A DNA stretch of 33,277 nucleotides from CAYMSF01 sp964542255 (GTDB lineage: Bacteria; Verrucomicrobiota; Lentisphaeria; Victivallales; Victivallaceae): assembly GCA_964542255.1 (NCBI GenBank), contig CAZITV010000010.1, forward strand, positions 1-33,277. Reading direction: 5' to 3'. The stretch's first letter is position 1. The number at the start of each line of letters is the position of its first letter. Under the pieces are notes generated by a model, which was not told the DNA's origin, did not search any database, and worked only from the letters and a program-made list of their open reading frames with translations. The translations under genes were made by a program, and so were the position numbers. Shown here one piece after another: positions 24,043 through 32,453 of this stretch.

Positions 24043-26575
24043 ATGGAAAAAACTTCCCGTCATTTAACATAGAGATTGAGAGATTGACGAATAAACCATC
24101 GCGCTTGAATGCTTTTTCCATACGGGTAAAAATATTGCTATCTGCCTGACGTTTAAGGCATTCCATGTCTCCGACAATATGTAATTCACGCCTGCATCTA
24201 GTGTGGGCAACATTTATGCGGTTGTGATTGCCGATAAAGCCAATACCGTCATTTTCATTGCTGCGGACATAAGAAATAATGACTAAATCACTTTCTCCGC
24301 CTTGGAAGCTGTCCACGGTCGCAACCCTCGACGACAAAAATTCTTGCCACCGTTCTTCAGAAATATATTCTTCACCAATCAGCTGATTTGCCATTTTAAG
24401 TGAAAGCTCCTGACGAATCATTTTTACCTGTTTGCGGTAAGGAGCAATAATACAAATTTCTTCTATCGGGTATTTTTTTATGGCTTGGTAAAAAATTTCC
24501 GCGCATACTTTTGCTTCTGTTGAATTTGCCAGCCCCGGCTTTTGCCCTTCAAAAAAAAGTTTTTCGCCGCGGAGTGTTAATGGCAATCGTGATGTCGAAT
24601 AAAAACAAAGACTAGATGCAGGGAAACGATGCAGTCGTTCTTGATAACCGAGTTTATAATATTCGGCATTGTCGCTGGTGCGGATCCCGGCATCATAAAA
24701 CAACGTGGAAGCAAAGCGCAATAAACGCGGATTTTGACAGCGATAGGAGTATTTTAGCATTATAACTGGAATATGACGGAAGTCAGCGAGCCATTCCATA
24801 ACACTGCCGTCAATGCAAATTTTAAAGTTTTTCGGAATTGCCTCTAGAGAGGAGTAAAGTTGCTTGGCAACATAGTGAGGCATTGGAAAAGGTGGTAACT
24901 GGCGGTGGTCACCAAGTGCAATTAACCGTTTGCCACATTTCGCACAAAGCATAAATTCTGCCACATTTGCCATTCCCGCCTCATCAAAAATAATTACGTC
25001 ATAAGTGCCGTTTAGTATAATATCATCATTGATAATGTCATCACGCAGCAGCCCGAGATGAGTTCCGGCATATATGCCGCCAGATTTAAGTTGGTTGCGT
25101 AATTTGACGAACCTGTCGACATTTAACGGATTGCTAATCCAGTAATTTTTCGCAACATCTGGCGCTATACTTTGTTCAAATTTGCCAAAGCGCAAAAGTG
25201 GTAAATCAGTTATTCGCCTGCAAATATTGTCTATTGCTGTATTTGACGGAGCGGTAATCAGTATTCTTAAACCCTGGCGGCAAAATTCACGTGCGATCTG
25301 TTCCAGTAAAAAGGTTTTTCCTGTTCCCGGAGGACCCTGAATCAAGACAATTGGATTAGATGGAAGGAATGCAGCGGCACAAGCGTATTTTTGCGAATCG
25401 TCTATTTTTAAGGCATAATTTACTGTCCCGGGTAAAAATTGGAAAGACGAAAGCCCTAAGAGATATTGCAATGCCGTGTCTTTGAAAAAATCTTCATTAT
25501 CGATTGCAGCTACTATTTTATTAACTTCTTCGTGAATAAAACCAGCAGTACCCTGTGGCAATTGTAAAAATAGCAGGGGTAACAATTTCTCAATTGACTC
25601 AAGCAAATCAACTTGAAGCCTGCCGTAAATAGTCATTCCGTCAAAAATATCTACCTTAAACGTGCCGAATAATGTTTTATTGTCCGTCAAAAAAACTCTT
25701 AAGATATCTCCCTGGGCAATCTGGTATTCATCATCAAGTTGAACTTTAAGTGTTATCGTGTTTTTTCCGTCACAGGCGATAATTTCCGCTTTATTCAGCG
25801 GTAATGATAATTTATTTTCAAGTTCCGCCATTAAACGGTATCCCTCGGCGATAAAATTTAGTTTTGCAGCAATAGTCCATTTGGTGTCACCGTGAACAAT
25901 GGTTGGCGCTGCTCTGGCGATAAAAAGAGGTTCAGATGCGGTGCCGGTATTTGCGGCGTAATTGCCGTCCAATGGCAGTTCCAGTTGATTGCTGATTTCA
26001 TCTGCTGCCATATCTTCAACGGCATGTTTAAAGAGTTTTTTAATTGATTCCGCGGGGAGTCTTTTGATTAAGTTCATAACCATAGGCGGGTAATTTTCGG
26101 TGATACTATCCAACGCAGGAGTCATCTCTTTTCGGCTTAAACTCAATAGGTTTACATTTGGATTCTGTCGTTTTAAGTATACTATTAAGTCATAAATAAT
26201 TTCCATTTTTTCCCCGCGGCTGATTTCAACCGCGCCGGAGTGGACCATGGGCTGCTCATATATCAGCGGGTCGCCGTCACAAAATGTCAACAGCCACTCC
26301 TGATACCATTCGCTGGTCTCAACAAATAATGCGGCACAATCATTACTCTCGTCCCAACAATAGTACCCGGTTATATTTACATCGCGGTTAGGCAGCGTGA
26401 TAATCTGATGGACTACGGAGAGGTGATGTTGCTGCGGAGAAATGAGGAATGGGAGTGGTTTTTGAACTTGTTCCCATAATTCAAAAAATGATTTACTAAT
26501 TACTTTTTGAGAAAATTCGGTCCAGATTTTTTTGCCTTCCTGGTAATAAAACTCGATTTTATCAGCTTCTGACAT
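24035..26575 (-). CDS. UPF1/SMUBP-2-like superfamily 1 helicase
   Basis: 846 residues. Walker A GPPGTGKT is near residue 414, DEAG Walker B near 530, GDHRQLPPFPM motif III next, and the C-terminal RecA-like half has SYRCQNPRL, DSFQGGESDLVIISYVRS and NVAHTRCRRELHIVGD. This motif set is that of the DNA2/NAM7/UPF1 branch of SF1B helicases, which unwind DNA or RNA 5' to 3'. The first 230 residues have no family I recognise, and the middle (about 230-330) looks like the beta-barrel inserted domain of UPF1-like proteins. AGGAA about 11 bases before the ATG supports the start. It follows the sensor kinase by 26 bases in the same direction. Confidence 0.9.
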   Translation of the reverse strand: MSEADKIEFYYQEGKKIWTEFSQKVISKSFFELWEQVQKPLPFLISPQQHHLSVVHQIITLPNRDVNITGYYCWDESNDCAALFVETSEWYQEWLLTFCDGDPLIYEQPMVHSGAVEISRGEKMEIIYDLIVYLKRQNPNVNLLSLSRKEMTPALDSITENYPPMVMNLIKRLPAESIKKLFKHAVEDMAADEISNQLELPLDGNYAANTGTASEPLFIARAAPTIVHGDTKWTIAAKLNFIAEGYRLMAELENKLSLPLNKAEIIACDGKNTITLKVQLDDEYQIAQGDILRVFLTDNKTLFGTFKVDIFDGMTIYGRLQVDLLESIEKLLPLLFLQLPQGTAGFIHEEVNKIVAAIDNEDFFKDTALQYLLGLSSFQFLPGTVNYALKIDDSQKYACAAAFLPSNPIVLIQGPPGTGKTFLLEQIAREFCRQGLRILITAPSNTAIDNICRRITDLPLLRFGKFEQSIAPDVAKNYWISNPLNVDRFVKLRNQLKSGGIYAGTHLGLLRDDIINDDIILNGTYDVIIFDEAGMANVAEFMLCAKCGKRLIALGDHRQLPPFPMPHYVAKQLYSSLEAIPKNFKICIDGSVMEWLADFRHIPVIMLKYSYRCQNPRLLRFASTLFYDAGIRTSDNAEYYKLGYQERLHRFPASSLCFYSTSRLPLTLRGEKLFFEGQKPGLANSTEAKVCAEIFYQAIKKYPIEEICIIAPYRKQVKMIRQELSLKMANQLIGEEYISEERWQEFLSSRVATVDSFQGGESDLVIISYVRSNENDGIGFIGNHNRINVAHTRCRRELHIVGDMECLKRQADSNIFTRMEKAFKRDGLFVNLSISMLNDGKFFPFT

Positions 26576-26601
26576 CTTAAAAAAAATTCCTGTGCAGCAA
26601 A

Positions 26602-28176
26602 TTAAGTATGTCCGTTTTTGCCAGCTGGAAGCAAGACTTTGAATGTCGCGCCTTCGCCAGGATTAGAGGTAAAATCTATCATTCCGCCATATTTATTGAC
26701 GGCGTCAAGAGAAAAATGCAGACCAATACCGCGTGAAGGCGGGTTATCTTGTGTCCTGGTAGTAAAGCCGAAATCAAACATTTTTGCTTTCACCTCTTCC
26801 GGGATTCCCGGACCGTTATCCTTGATTTCTGCCCAAACATATTTTTTACCGTTACGCTCTTCACAATCAACGCTAATTTGCATCACATAGTTTTTGTTTG
26901 GCATATTTTCAATTTCTATTGCTTCGATGGCATTTTTAATAATATTAATGAAAACTTGAGTCATGATGGAGCTATCAACCAAAATTTCCGGGAGGTTGGA
27001 CTTTAGATTACGCTTAATTATTACTCCGCGCTTATTAAAAGATTCCTCAAATATTTTTGCTGCTGCTTCGACAATAGTGGCAAGTTGAGTCATATTTTCT
27101 GTGCCGAGCTCTCCCACAAAATGCTGCTGAAGCTCAATAATGTCGCTAATATGAGATAATTTACTATTTAACGATTCGAGTAACTTTCCAGATTCACAGG
27201 CGTTAACTCTTAATTCTTCGACAAGCTTGGTCAGTATTTCGAGATATTGTTTCCCAATTTTATCCTGAGACATAAATTCCTGCAGTTTGCCATCTTTCAG
27301 GGCGGCAGTCATCTTGGGCAGTATCTCGGACAAAATTAATGATTCCGGGCGGTTTTCCCCACTGATATTCATATTTTCTTGTAAACTGCATATCGCCAGC
27401 TTGGCAATCGTAATCGCATTGCCAATATTGTGAATAATTCCCGATGAAACCTGTACCATGCCTTCTTCGCGTGCCTGCTGTAACAGCTGTTCATCTTCTT
27501 GCCGTTTTTTATAATCTTTGATAAATTCAATTGAAAGCGAAGCAATTTCTGCTAAACGTAAAATAAAGAAACCATCGTTCTCGACTAGTTGATGCGTACT
27601 GTCAGCACTGGATGCAATAATAACGCAGCCGTAAATTTCTTTTCTAAACCGGATAGGAGCGATTAAACAACGCAGCGCTGTTTTGCAAAAACGATCTGGA
27701 AACCCCGGCGGATTTTTGCCGGAAAAATAGGCAAAGCCGGCTTCTCCGCACAATTTTTCAAGCTCAGCTGCGGTAAAACCAATTTTCAGCCCGCGCATAA
27801 ATTCAGTATGATGCTTGTCGTTAGCCAGTAATTGCGATTCCATTTGTTCTGCAACATCTTTCATCGGCGGCATTATTCCTGAAACAGCACAGCCATAAAA
27901 ATAATTGTCTTCTCCGCAAAGCAGCAACGCTCCGCCGTTTGCTTTTACGGCCTGGACAGCGTATTTAATAAAATTTGGGAGAAAGTCTTTTTCTTTATCA
28001 CGGAACGTAATGACGTCTTTTGATAGACGCATAATATCAACAGTGGCATTTCTTTCTTTAGAGAAACCTTTTTTTAAACTTTGGATAGTTTGTCGGCAGC
28101 GCTTTAAAAAAAACAACTGCAAAAGAATTACATCAACCAAGAGTACGGCAACAACCGATAAGATTAGTGGCATCAT
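26602..28176 (-). CDS. Membrane-anchored sensor histidine kinase, HNIGN type
   Basis: 524 residues. One N-terminal membrane helix (about 2-27), a GAF-like sensor region at about 70-215, then the phosphoacceptor box SSGIIHNIGNAITIAK with His near 249. The C-terminal ATPase domain (about 395-520) shows all boxes: NIIKNAIEAI (N), IKDNGPGIP (G1), FDFGFTTR (F) and GIGLHFSLDAV (G2). The HNxGN form of the H box is a distinct variant of histidine kinase; the Asn-Ile-Gly-Asn after the His is its mark. No response regulator is beside it, so the partner is encoded elsewhere. AGGAG eight bases before the first ATG is a good site. The 160-base foldback element lies 47 bases upstream. Confidence 0.9.
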   Translation of the reverse strand: MMPLILSVVAVLLVDVILLQLFFLKRCRQTIQSLKKGFSKERNATVDIMRLSKDVITFRDKEKDFLPNFIKYAVQAVKANGGALLLCGEDNYFYGCAVSGIMPPMKDVAEQMESQLLANDKHHTEFMRGLKIGFTAAELEKLCGEAGFAYFSGKNPPGFPDRFCKTALRCLIAPIRFRKEIYGCVIIASSADSTHQLVENDGFFILRLAEIASLSIEFIKDYKKRQEDEQLLQQAREEGMVQVSSGIIHNIGNAITIAKLAICSLQENMNISGENRPESLILSEILPKMTAALKDGKLQEFMSQDKIGKQYLEILTKLVEELRVNACESGKLLESLNSKLSHISDIIELQQHFVGELGTENMTQLATIVEAAAKIFEESFNKRGVIIKRNLKSNLPEILVDSSIMTQVFINIIKNAIEAIEIENMPNKNYVMQISVDCEERNGKKYVWAEIKDNGPGIPEEVKAKMFDFGFTTRTQDNPPSRGIGLHFSLDAVNKYGGMIDFTSNPGEGATFKVLLPAGKNGHT

Positions 28177-28222
28177 ACAATAACTCCTGCGGTTATGTTA
28201 ATTATTGATTGTTATAGCGAAC

Positions 28223-28382
28223 TAATACCAATTCGCAATCATTGATGGACACCCTTGTTATTTTGCGCCGATTTTTGCCATAAATCCTCGCGCGATATAC
28301 ATATCGCGTTGCGGTTTATAACAAAATTCCATCGCCAAAGTCCTAATCGTTTTTGTCTATAACTGATTGCAAATGGGCATAA
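28223..28382. mobile_element. 160-base foldback element (MITE-like) with imperfect terminal repeats
   Basis: The 29-base end at 28223-28251 and the inverse of 28354-28382 agree at 22 of 29 positions. The centre (28291-28308) is a perfect palindrome, CGCGATAT-AC-ATATCGCG, and the arms between also pair in part (TTTATNNCAAAA on each side), so the whole unit folds into one long hairpin. It has no open reading frame. A second copy of the end is at 1-29. It lies between lipA and the sensor kinase, both on minus, and could affect the transcript linking them. No clear target duplication was seen. Confidence 0.75.
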
Positions 28383-28450
28383 CACACAAAATTTATTTTT
28401 TGCTTCTCTCAAATAAAATGCTGAAATTGTTTTATATCAAGAGCAGCGCG

Positions 28451-29332
28451 TTATTTTTTTAACACCAACTCGGCGGCATGATACGAACTGCGCACCAACG
28501 GCGCGCTGGCGACAAATTTAAACCCAATTTTTAATGCAGTTTCCGCCCACTCTTTGAATTTATCCGGCTCAACGTAACGGTCCAGTGGCCAATGTTCGCC
28601 AGACGGCGGCAAATATTGACCAATAGTTAATATACTTACCCCGGCGCTATATAAATCATGCATCGTTGCCACGATTTCGTTGTCGTTTTCGCCCAAACCT
28701 GCCATGATGCCGGACTTCACCGGAATTTTGCCGCCATTGTAGCTGGCGGCAAATGTTAAAACTGCTAATGACTTGGAATAACTTGCCCGGTTGCGAATTG
28801 CCGGAGTTAAACGCTCTACAGTCTCGATGTTGTGATTAAACACGGAAGGCGCTGCATCCAGAACGGTCATCAGAGCGGTCTGATCACCATTGAAATCAGG
28901 TGTCAAAACCTCTATATCAGCACCTGGTACACATTTTTTTAAAGCATCTATCACGGCTTTAAAATGCCCCGCCCCCCCGTCATGGAGGTCATCACGAGTA
29001 ACACTGGTTACTACAATATAACGCAATCCTAATTTTTTTGCTGCTGCGGCTAGCCGTTCTGGCTCGTCAGCATCGGGTAGGGCCGGCAGCATGTGATGAT
29101 GTACAGCACAAAAACGGCAATTACGGGTGCATGAATTTCCGAGTATCATAAATGTTGCAGTACGCCGGTGCCAGCATTCATCCAAGTTTGGGCAATGCGC
29201 ACTGACGCAAACCGTATTTAACTGCGCGCCCTGCAATAATTTAGAGACTTCTTCTTTACCGCTGCCGCAGCCAATTTTTACACGAATCCAGGGAGGCAGT
29301 TTTGGGCGGATATAATTTTTTTCAGAAGACAT
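28451..29332 (-). CDS. lipA: Lipoyl synthase
   Basis: 293 residues. Inserts two sulphurs into octanoyl groups on lipoyl-carrier proteins. Both cluster motifs are present: CVSAHCPNLDECW supplies the auxiliary cluster cysteines (CX4CX5C) and CTRNCRFC the CX3CX2C SAM cluster. The end has the RSSYHAAELV motif whose serine binds the auxiliary cluster. AAGGA nine bases upstream fixes the start at 29332. It follows the FabF gene by 36 bases on the same strand, giving a fatty-acid to lipoate operon. No lipB is nearby. Confidence 0.97.
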   Translation of the reverse strand: MSSEKNYIRPKLPPWIRVKIGCGSGKEEVSKLLQGAQLNTVCVSAHCPNLDECWHRRTATFMILGNSCTRNCRFCAVHHHMLPALPDADEPERLAAAAKKLGLRYIVVTSVTRDDLHDGGAGHFKAVIDALKKCVPGADIEVLTPDFNGDQTALMTVLDAAPSVFNHNIETVERLTPAIRNRASYSKSLAVLTFAASYNGGKIPVKSGIMAGLGENDNEIVATMHDLYSAGVSILTIGQYLPPSGEHWPLDRYVEPDKFKEWAETALKIGFKFVASAPLVRSSYHAAELVLKK

Positions 29333-29368
29333 TTGAAAAATCCTTAAACTGCTCCGGCGGCGGAGAGT

Positions 29369-30595
29369 TTATTCACATCTGGAAATTACCAACCCTACGT
29401 TGGTGCCGCCAAATGCGAAACTGTTGCTCAACACATGTTTGAGCTCAATCCCTTCGCGCAGCTCACGCACTAAATCAGCCCAGCCAAATTCAGGTTCAGG
29501 ATTCTCCAGGTTGATGGATGGACAGATAAATTTCTTTTCTATCATCATGGTGCAGAATATCGCTTCCACCGCGCCGGCGGCGCCAATCATGTGTCCGGTC
29601 ATAGATTTTGTGCTGTTGATGGCGACATTAGAACCAAATACTTCTTTTATGGCGGCCATTTCGACAGGGTCACCAATCGGTGTTGCAGTACCATGGGTAT
29701 TGATGTACTGAATGTCGGATGGTTTTAATCCTGCTGCCGCAACAGCCTGCGCCATTACTGCAGCATTTGCTGGAGCGTCAGGGACAACCATATCTAATCC
29801 GTTGCTGTTTGCTGCTGCGCCGCTGATCTCCGCTATTGCATTAATTCCCCTTCGCTTAATACTTGCCTCTGACTCTAAGACAACAAAACCAGAACCCTCG
29901 GCAATGACAAAACCATCACGGTTTGAATCAAAAGGACGGCTTGCTTTTTCCGGAGTTGCATTATAGTTGACAGATAAAGCTCTTATAGCGATAAATCCCA
30001 AGGCTTGAGCCCAGTTCAATTCTTCGGCGCCGCCGCAAACAACGATATCATACAGACCATATTGAATCAGACGGTATCCTGCCAATATGGCGTGAGCACT
30101 GCTTGCACAAGCGGAACTGATATCATAACTCTCTCCGGTAAAACCGAAGATCAGTGACAGATTGGAGACTGCCGAAGAAGCCATTACCCGGGGAACTATA
30201 CAAGGCGGAACGGAACGCAGTCTGCGGGTGCGGTCATACGCGCTGGCGGCTTCAAAAGTTTCCTGATAATTGCTGCCGGCAACACCGCTAATACAGGCAA
30301 TGCGTAACTGCCTGGTATCATCCAGGGAAATTTTGGCTTCAACGAGAGCTTGTTCCACCGCGGCTACGGCCATTCTGGCATTAGCCGGAGTAAACCTTAA
30401 TCTTTTTTTATCCAGAAGCGGAGTTACGGGGTTTTCATCGGAAAACCCGCCAACTTGACAATCCATATTGCGGTCTTTCCAGTCTTGGCAGAAAGTGATG
30501 CCAGAACGGCCGGCCCGCAAGGCAGCTTCGTTATTGCTTAATCCTGTTCCTAGTGGGGTAATCAAGCCTCGACCGGTAACAAAAACTTTTCTCAT
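29369..30595 (-). CDS. fabF: 3-oxoacyl-ACP synthase II
   Basis: 408 residues from the ATG at 30595, chosen because AAGGA lies eight bases upstream and VFVTGRGLITPLG follows directly; an upstream in-frame ATG at 30616 adds seven residues without support. It condenses malonyl-ACP with acyl-ACP to lengthen fatty acids. Active-site residues are all kept: Cys in SSACASSAHAI, His in THGTATPIGDP, and Lys and His in NSTKSMTGHMIGAAG. The C-terminus has NSFAFGGTN. Transcribed with lipA. No acyl carrier protein gene is next to it, so the alternative of a KAS in a specialised pathway cannot be ruled out but is not favoured. Confidence 0.94.
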   Translation of the reverse strand: MRKVFVTGRGLITPLGTGLSNNEAALRAGRSGITFCQDWKDRNMDCQVGGFSDENPVTPLLDKKRLRFTPANARMAVAAVEQALVEAKISLDDTRQLRIACISGVAGSNYQETFEAASAYDRTRRLRSVPPCIVPRVMASSAVSNLSLIFGFTGESYDISSACASSAHAILAGYRLIQYGLYDIVVCGGAEELNWAQALGFIAIRALSVNYNATPEKASRPFDSNRDGFVIAEGSGFVVLESEASIKRRGINAIAEISGAAANSNGLDMVVPDAPANAAVMAQAVAAAGLKPSDIQYINTHGTATPIGDPVEMAAIKEVFGSNVAINSTKSMTGHMIGAAGAVEAIFCTMMIEKKFICPSINLENPEPEFGWADLVRELREGIELKHVLSNSFAFGGTNVGLVISRCE

Positions 30596-30781
30596 TGATA
30601 TATTCCTTGTCTCCAAGACAATTGTAAACTATTGAACAGACCGCAAAAGCTACCATTAATTTCCGGATTTGGAATCATTTGCCTGACTAAATATATTCAA
30701 TTTTATCAGTAATTCCATTCGTAAACGAATATTTTTCCTTAATTTCAGCGTAATACCGTTGGTGGCTGAAACTTTTGCCGC

Positions 30782-32095
30782 CTAACCGCGGATTAACGCC
30801 AGCAGTTCATCGCGTTTTGCTGCCATCAGTTCCGGTGTATTGGCTTCCACTATCAGGCGCATCAAAGGTTCGGTATTTGAGGATCGAATATTAAACCACC
30901 AGTTTGCGTATTCAACCGATACCCCGTCAAGCTCAAACATATTGCCATTGGAATATTTACTCCGGATTTTGTCAAGGATTGCCGCAGTATTAGCAACCTT
31001 AGAGTTAATTTCGCCGCTGCTGAAATATTTTCTAAGCGGCGCCACCAAATTGCTTACCTGTCTGCCGGTTTTGCAAATCAAGTTTGCCAGCTTGATAAAG
31101 GCCAATCCCTGGGATTCCGCGGTAAAGTTTTCTTTAAAATAGTAATGTCCGGATAATTCACCGGCAAAAACCGCATCGTATTGACGCATTTGAGCTTTAA
31201 TAAATGAATGTCCTACTCTGGACATAACTGCTTTACCGCCGTTTTGCTCAATGCACTCTTTTACCGCACGGCTGCTGCGTAAATCATATAAAATAGTTGC
31301 CGGGCCATCCGTGAGAATGTCCTGCGCAATAAGCGCGGTAAACAGATCCATCGGAATAATTTCGCCTTCGTTATCTACAAAACCGCAACGGTCAGCGTCA
31401 CCGTCAAAACCTGCACCAAAATCAGCGCCGGTTTCGCGAACCCTGGCACGTAATACATCCAATGTATCAAGTTTGAGTGGATTGGCTTCGTGATTTGGGA
31501 AATTCCCGTCCAGTTCCTTGTATAGTGGAATAATCTCAAATAAGTCCTCAATGCCGGCTATTTCAAACGACCCCATCGCATTTGCATAATCTACAACTAC
31601 TTTTAATTTACGGTTTAATTTTGCGTGTTTGCGTAGAAAATCACCGTATTCTGGAGCAATGTTGTATTTGCTGATAGTTCCTTTGCCATTGGCAGGATTA
31701 CCGGCTTCTTTTACTATCCGTTCAATATCAGCGATGCCGGTGGCGCCGCTTATTGGTACAGCTTGTGCACTGCAGAGCTTAAACCCGTTCCATTCACCCG
31801 GATTGTGTGAAGCGGTAATAATAACGCTGCCATCGGCCTTAAGCGTGCCGTTGGCAAAATATGACATGGGCGTAGAACATAGTCCCAAATCCACTACGTC
31901 AGCACCTTGGCCATTAATGCCGCGGGCTAAAGCTTCGAATAACGGCAGAGAATGTGGACGCATATCCCGGCCAACCACCACCTTTTTTGCGCCGGTAAAA
32001 ATAACAAATGCCTGTCCGATTTTCTCGGCCATAGACTCATCTAATTGACTTGGATAAACACCGCGAATATCATAAGCTTTAAAAATTCCGGACAT
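30782..32095 (-). CDS. manB: Phosphomannomutase/phosphoglucomutase
   Basis: 437 residues from the ATG at 32095, which has AGGAGA eight bases upstream and opens directly with FKAYDIRGVYP. A longer frame to 32194 overlaps its predicted promoter and is rejected. It interconverts mannose-6-phosphate and mannose-1-phosphate (and possibly glucose phosphates). The four family sites are TASHNPGEWNG (phosphoserine loop), GFDGDADRCGFVD (metal), GELSGHYYF (sugar) and RSSNTEPLMR (phosphate). Its product feeds the guanylyltransferase at 10844-11935. The 165-base gap to fabF holds an inverted repeat (30743-30771) but no clear terminator. Confidence 0.95.
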   Translation of the reverse strand: MSGIFKAYDIRGVYPSQLDESMAEKIGQAFVIFTGAKKVVVGRDMRPHSLPLFEALARGINGQGADVVDLGLCSTPMSYFANGTLKADGSVIITASHNPGEWNGFKLCSAQAVPISGATGIADIERIVKEAGNPANGKGTISKYNIAPEYGDFLRKHAKLNRKLKVVVDYANAMGSFEIAGIEDLFEIIPLYKELDGNFPNHEANPLKLDTLDVLRARVRETGADFGAGFDGDADRCGFVDNEGEIIPMDLFTALIAQDILTDGPATILYDLRSSRAVKECIEQNGGKAVMSRVGHSFIKAQMRQYDAVFAGELSGHYYFKENFTAESQGLAFIKLANLICKTGRQVSNLVAPLRKYFSSGEINSKVANTAAILDKIRSKYSNGNMFELDGVSVEYANWWFNIRSSNTEPLMRLIVEANTPELMAAKRDELLALIRG

Positions 32096-32165
32096 AACAA
32101 TCGTCTCCTGATTAAAGTTTAAAATTAAAATAATAAAGCGTAATAAAGTTAAATCGCTGGACATT

Positions 32166-32194
32166 AAGATAGCCTGTTTATTGGTTTCTATCAA
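32166..32194 (-). promoter_or_regulatory. Promoter of the phosphomannomutase gene
   Basis: On the minus strand TTGATA (32194-32189), a 17-base spacer and TATCTT (32171-32166) form a plausible sigma-70 promoter about 65 bases before the start at 32095. The 358-base gap 32096-32453 holds this and the promoter of the Sel1 gene, with no gene in between. Confidence 0.4.
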
Positions 32195-32351
32195 CCTGTA
32201 AAAGGTTATTTTATACTGAAAAACATTCTAATCTTATTTGATTTAAGGATGGGAAAATTGAATAAGGCGCGCAAAACAGCGAATCTTTAACGTTATCATC
32301 CGGCAGTGATTGTTTGACAACCTTGCTTTTTAGCGCAAACAGGCTATTGTT

Positions 32352-32380
32352 TTGACTTGAATCTCGCTATTGAATAAAAT
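32352..32380 (+). promoter_or_regulatory. Promoter of the Sel1-repeat lipoprotein gene
   Basis: TTGACT (32352-32357), 17 bases, TAAAAT (32375-32380) is a good sigma-70 match. The predicted transcript has a leader of about 67 bases carrying the hairpin at 32409-32428. Confidence 0.5.
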
Positions 32381-32408
32381 TACTAATTTAAAAAGGCTGC
32401 ATTGAAAT

Positions 32409-32428
32409 CAGCGTGGTTATTCACGCTG
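32409..32428 (+). promoter_or_regulatory. Hairpin in the leader of the Sel1-repeat gene
   Basis: A perfect 7-base stem (CAGCGTG/CACGCTG) with a six-base loop lies 25 bases before the ATG at 32454 and within the predicted leader. It could modulate translation or be an operator; no protein or known riboswitch matches it. Confidence 0.35.
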
Positions 32429-32453
32429 AATTATTCAAAGGCTAAAAGAAACG

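Noticed and set aside
24035..28176. Helicase plus sensor kinase as a defence system
   Set aside because: No effector domain, nuclease or toxin is fused or adjacent, and the families are also common in housekeeping roles.
30743..30771. Hairpin after the phosphomannomutase stop as a terminator
   Set aside because: The 7-base stem has a 15-base loop and is not followed by a T-tract on the minus strand.
32096..32194. N-terminal extension of phosphomannomutase to 32194
   Set aside because: It overlaps a likely promoter, and a strong AGGAGA site precedes the ATG at 32095.
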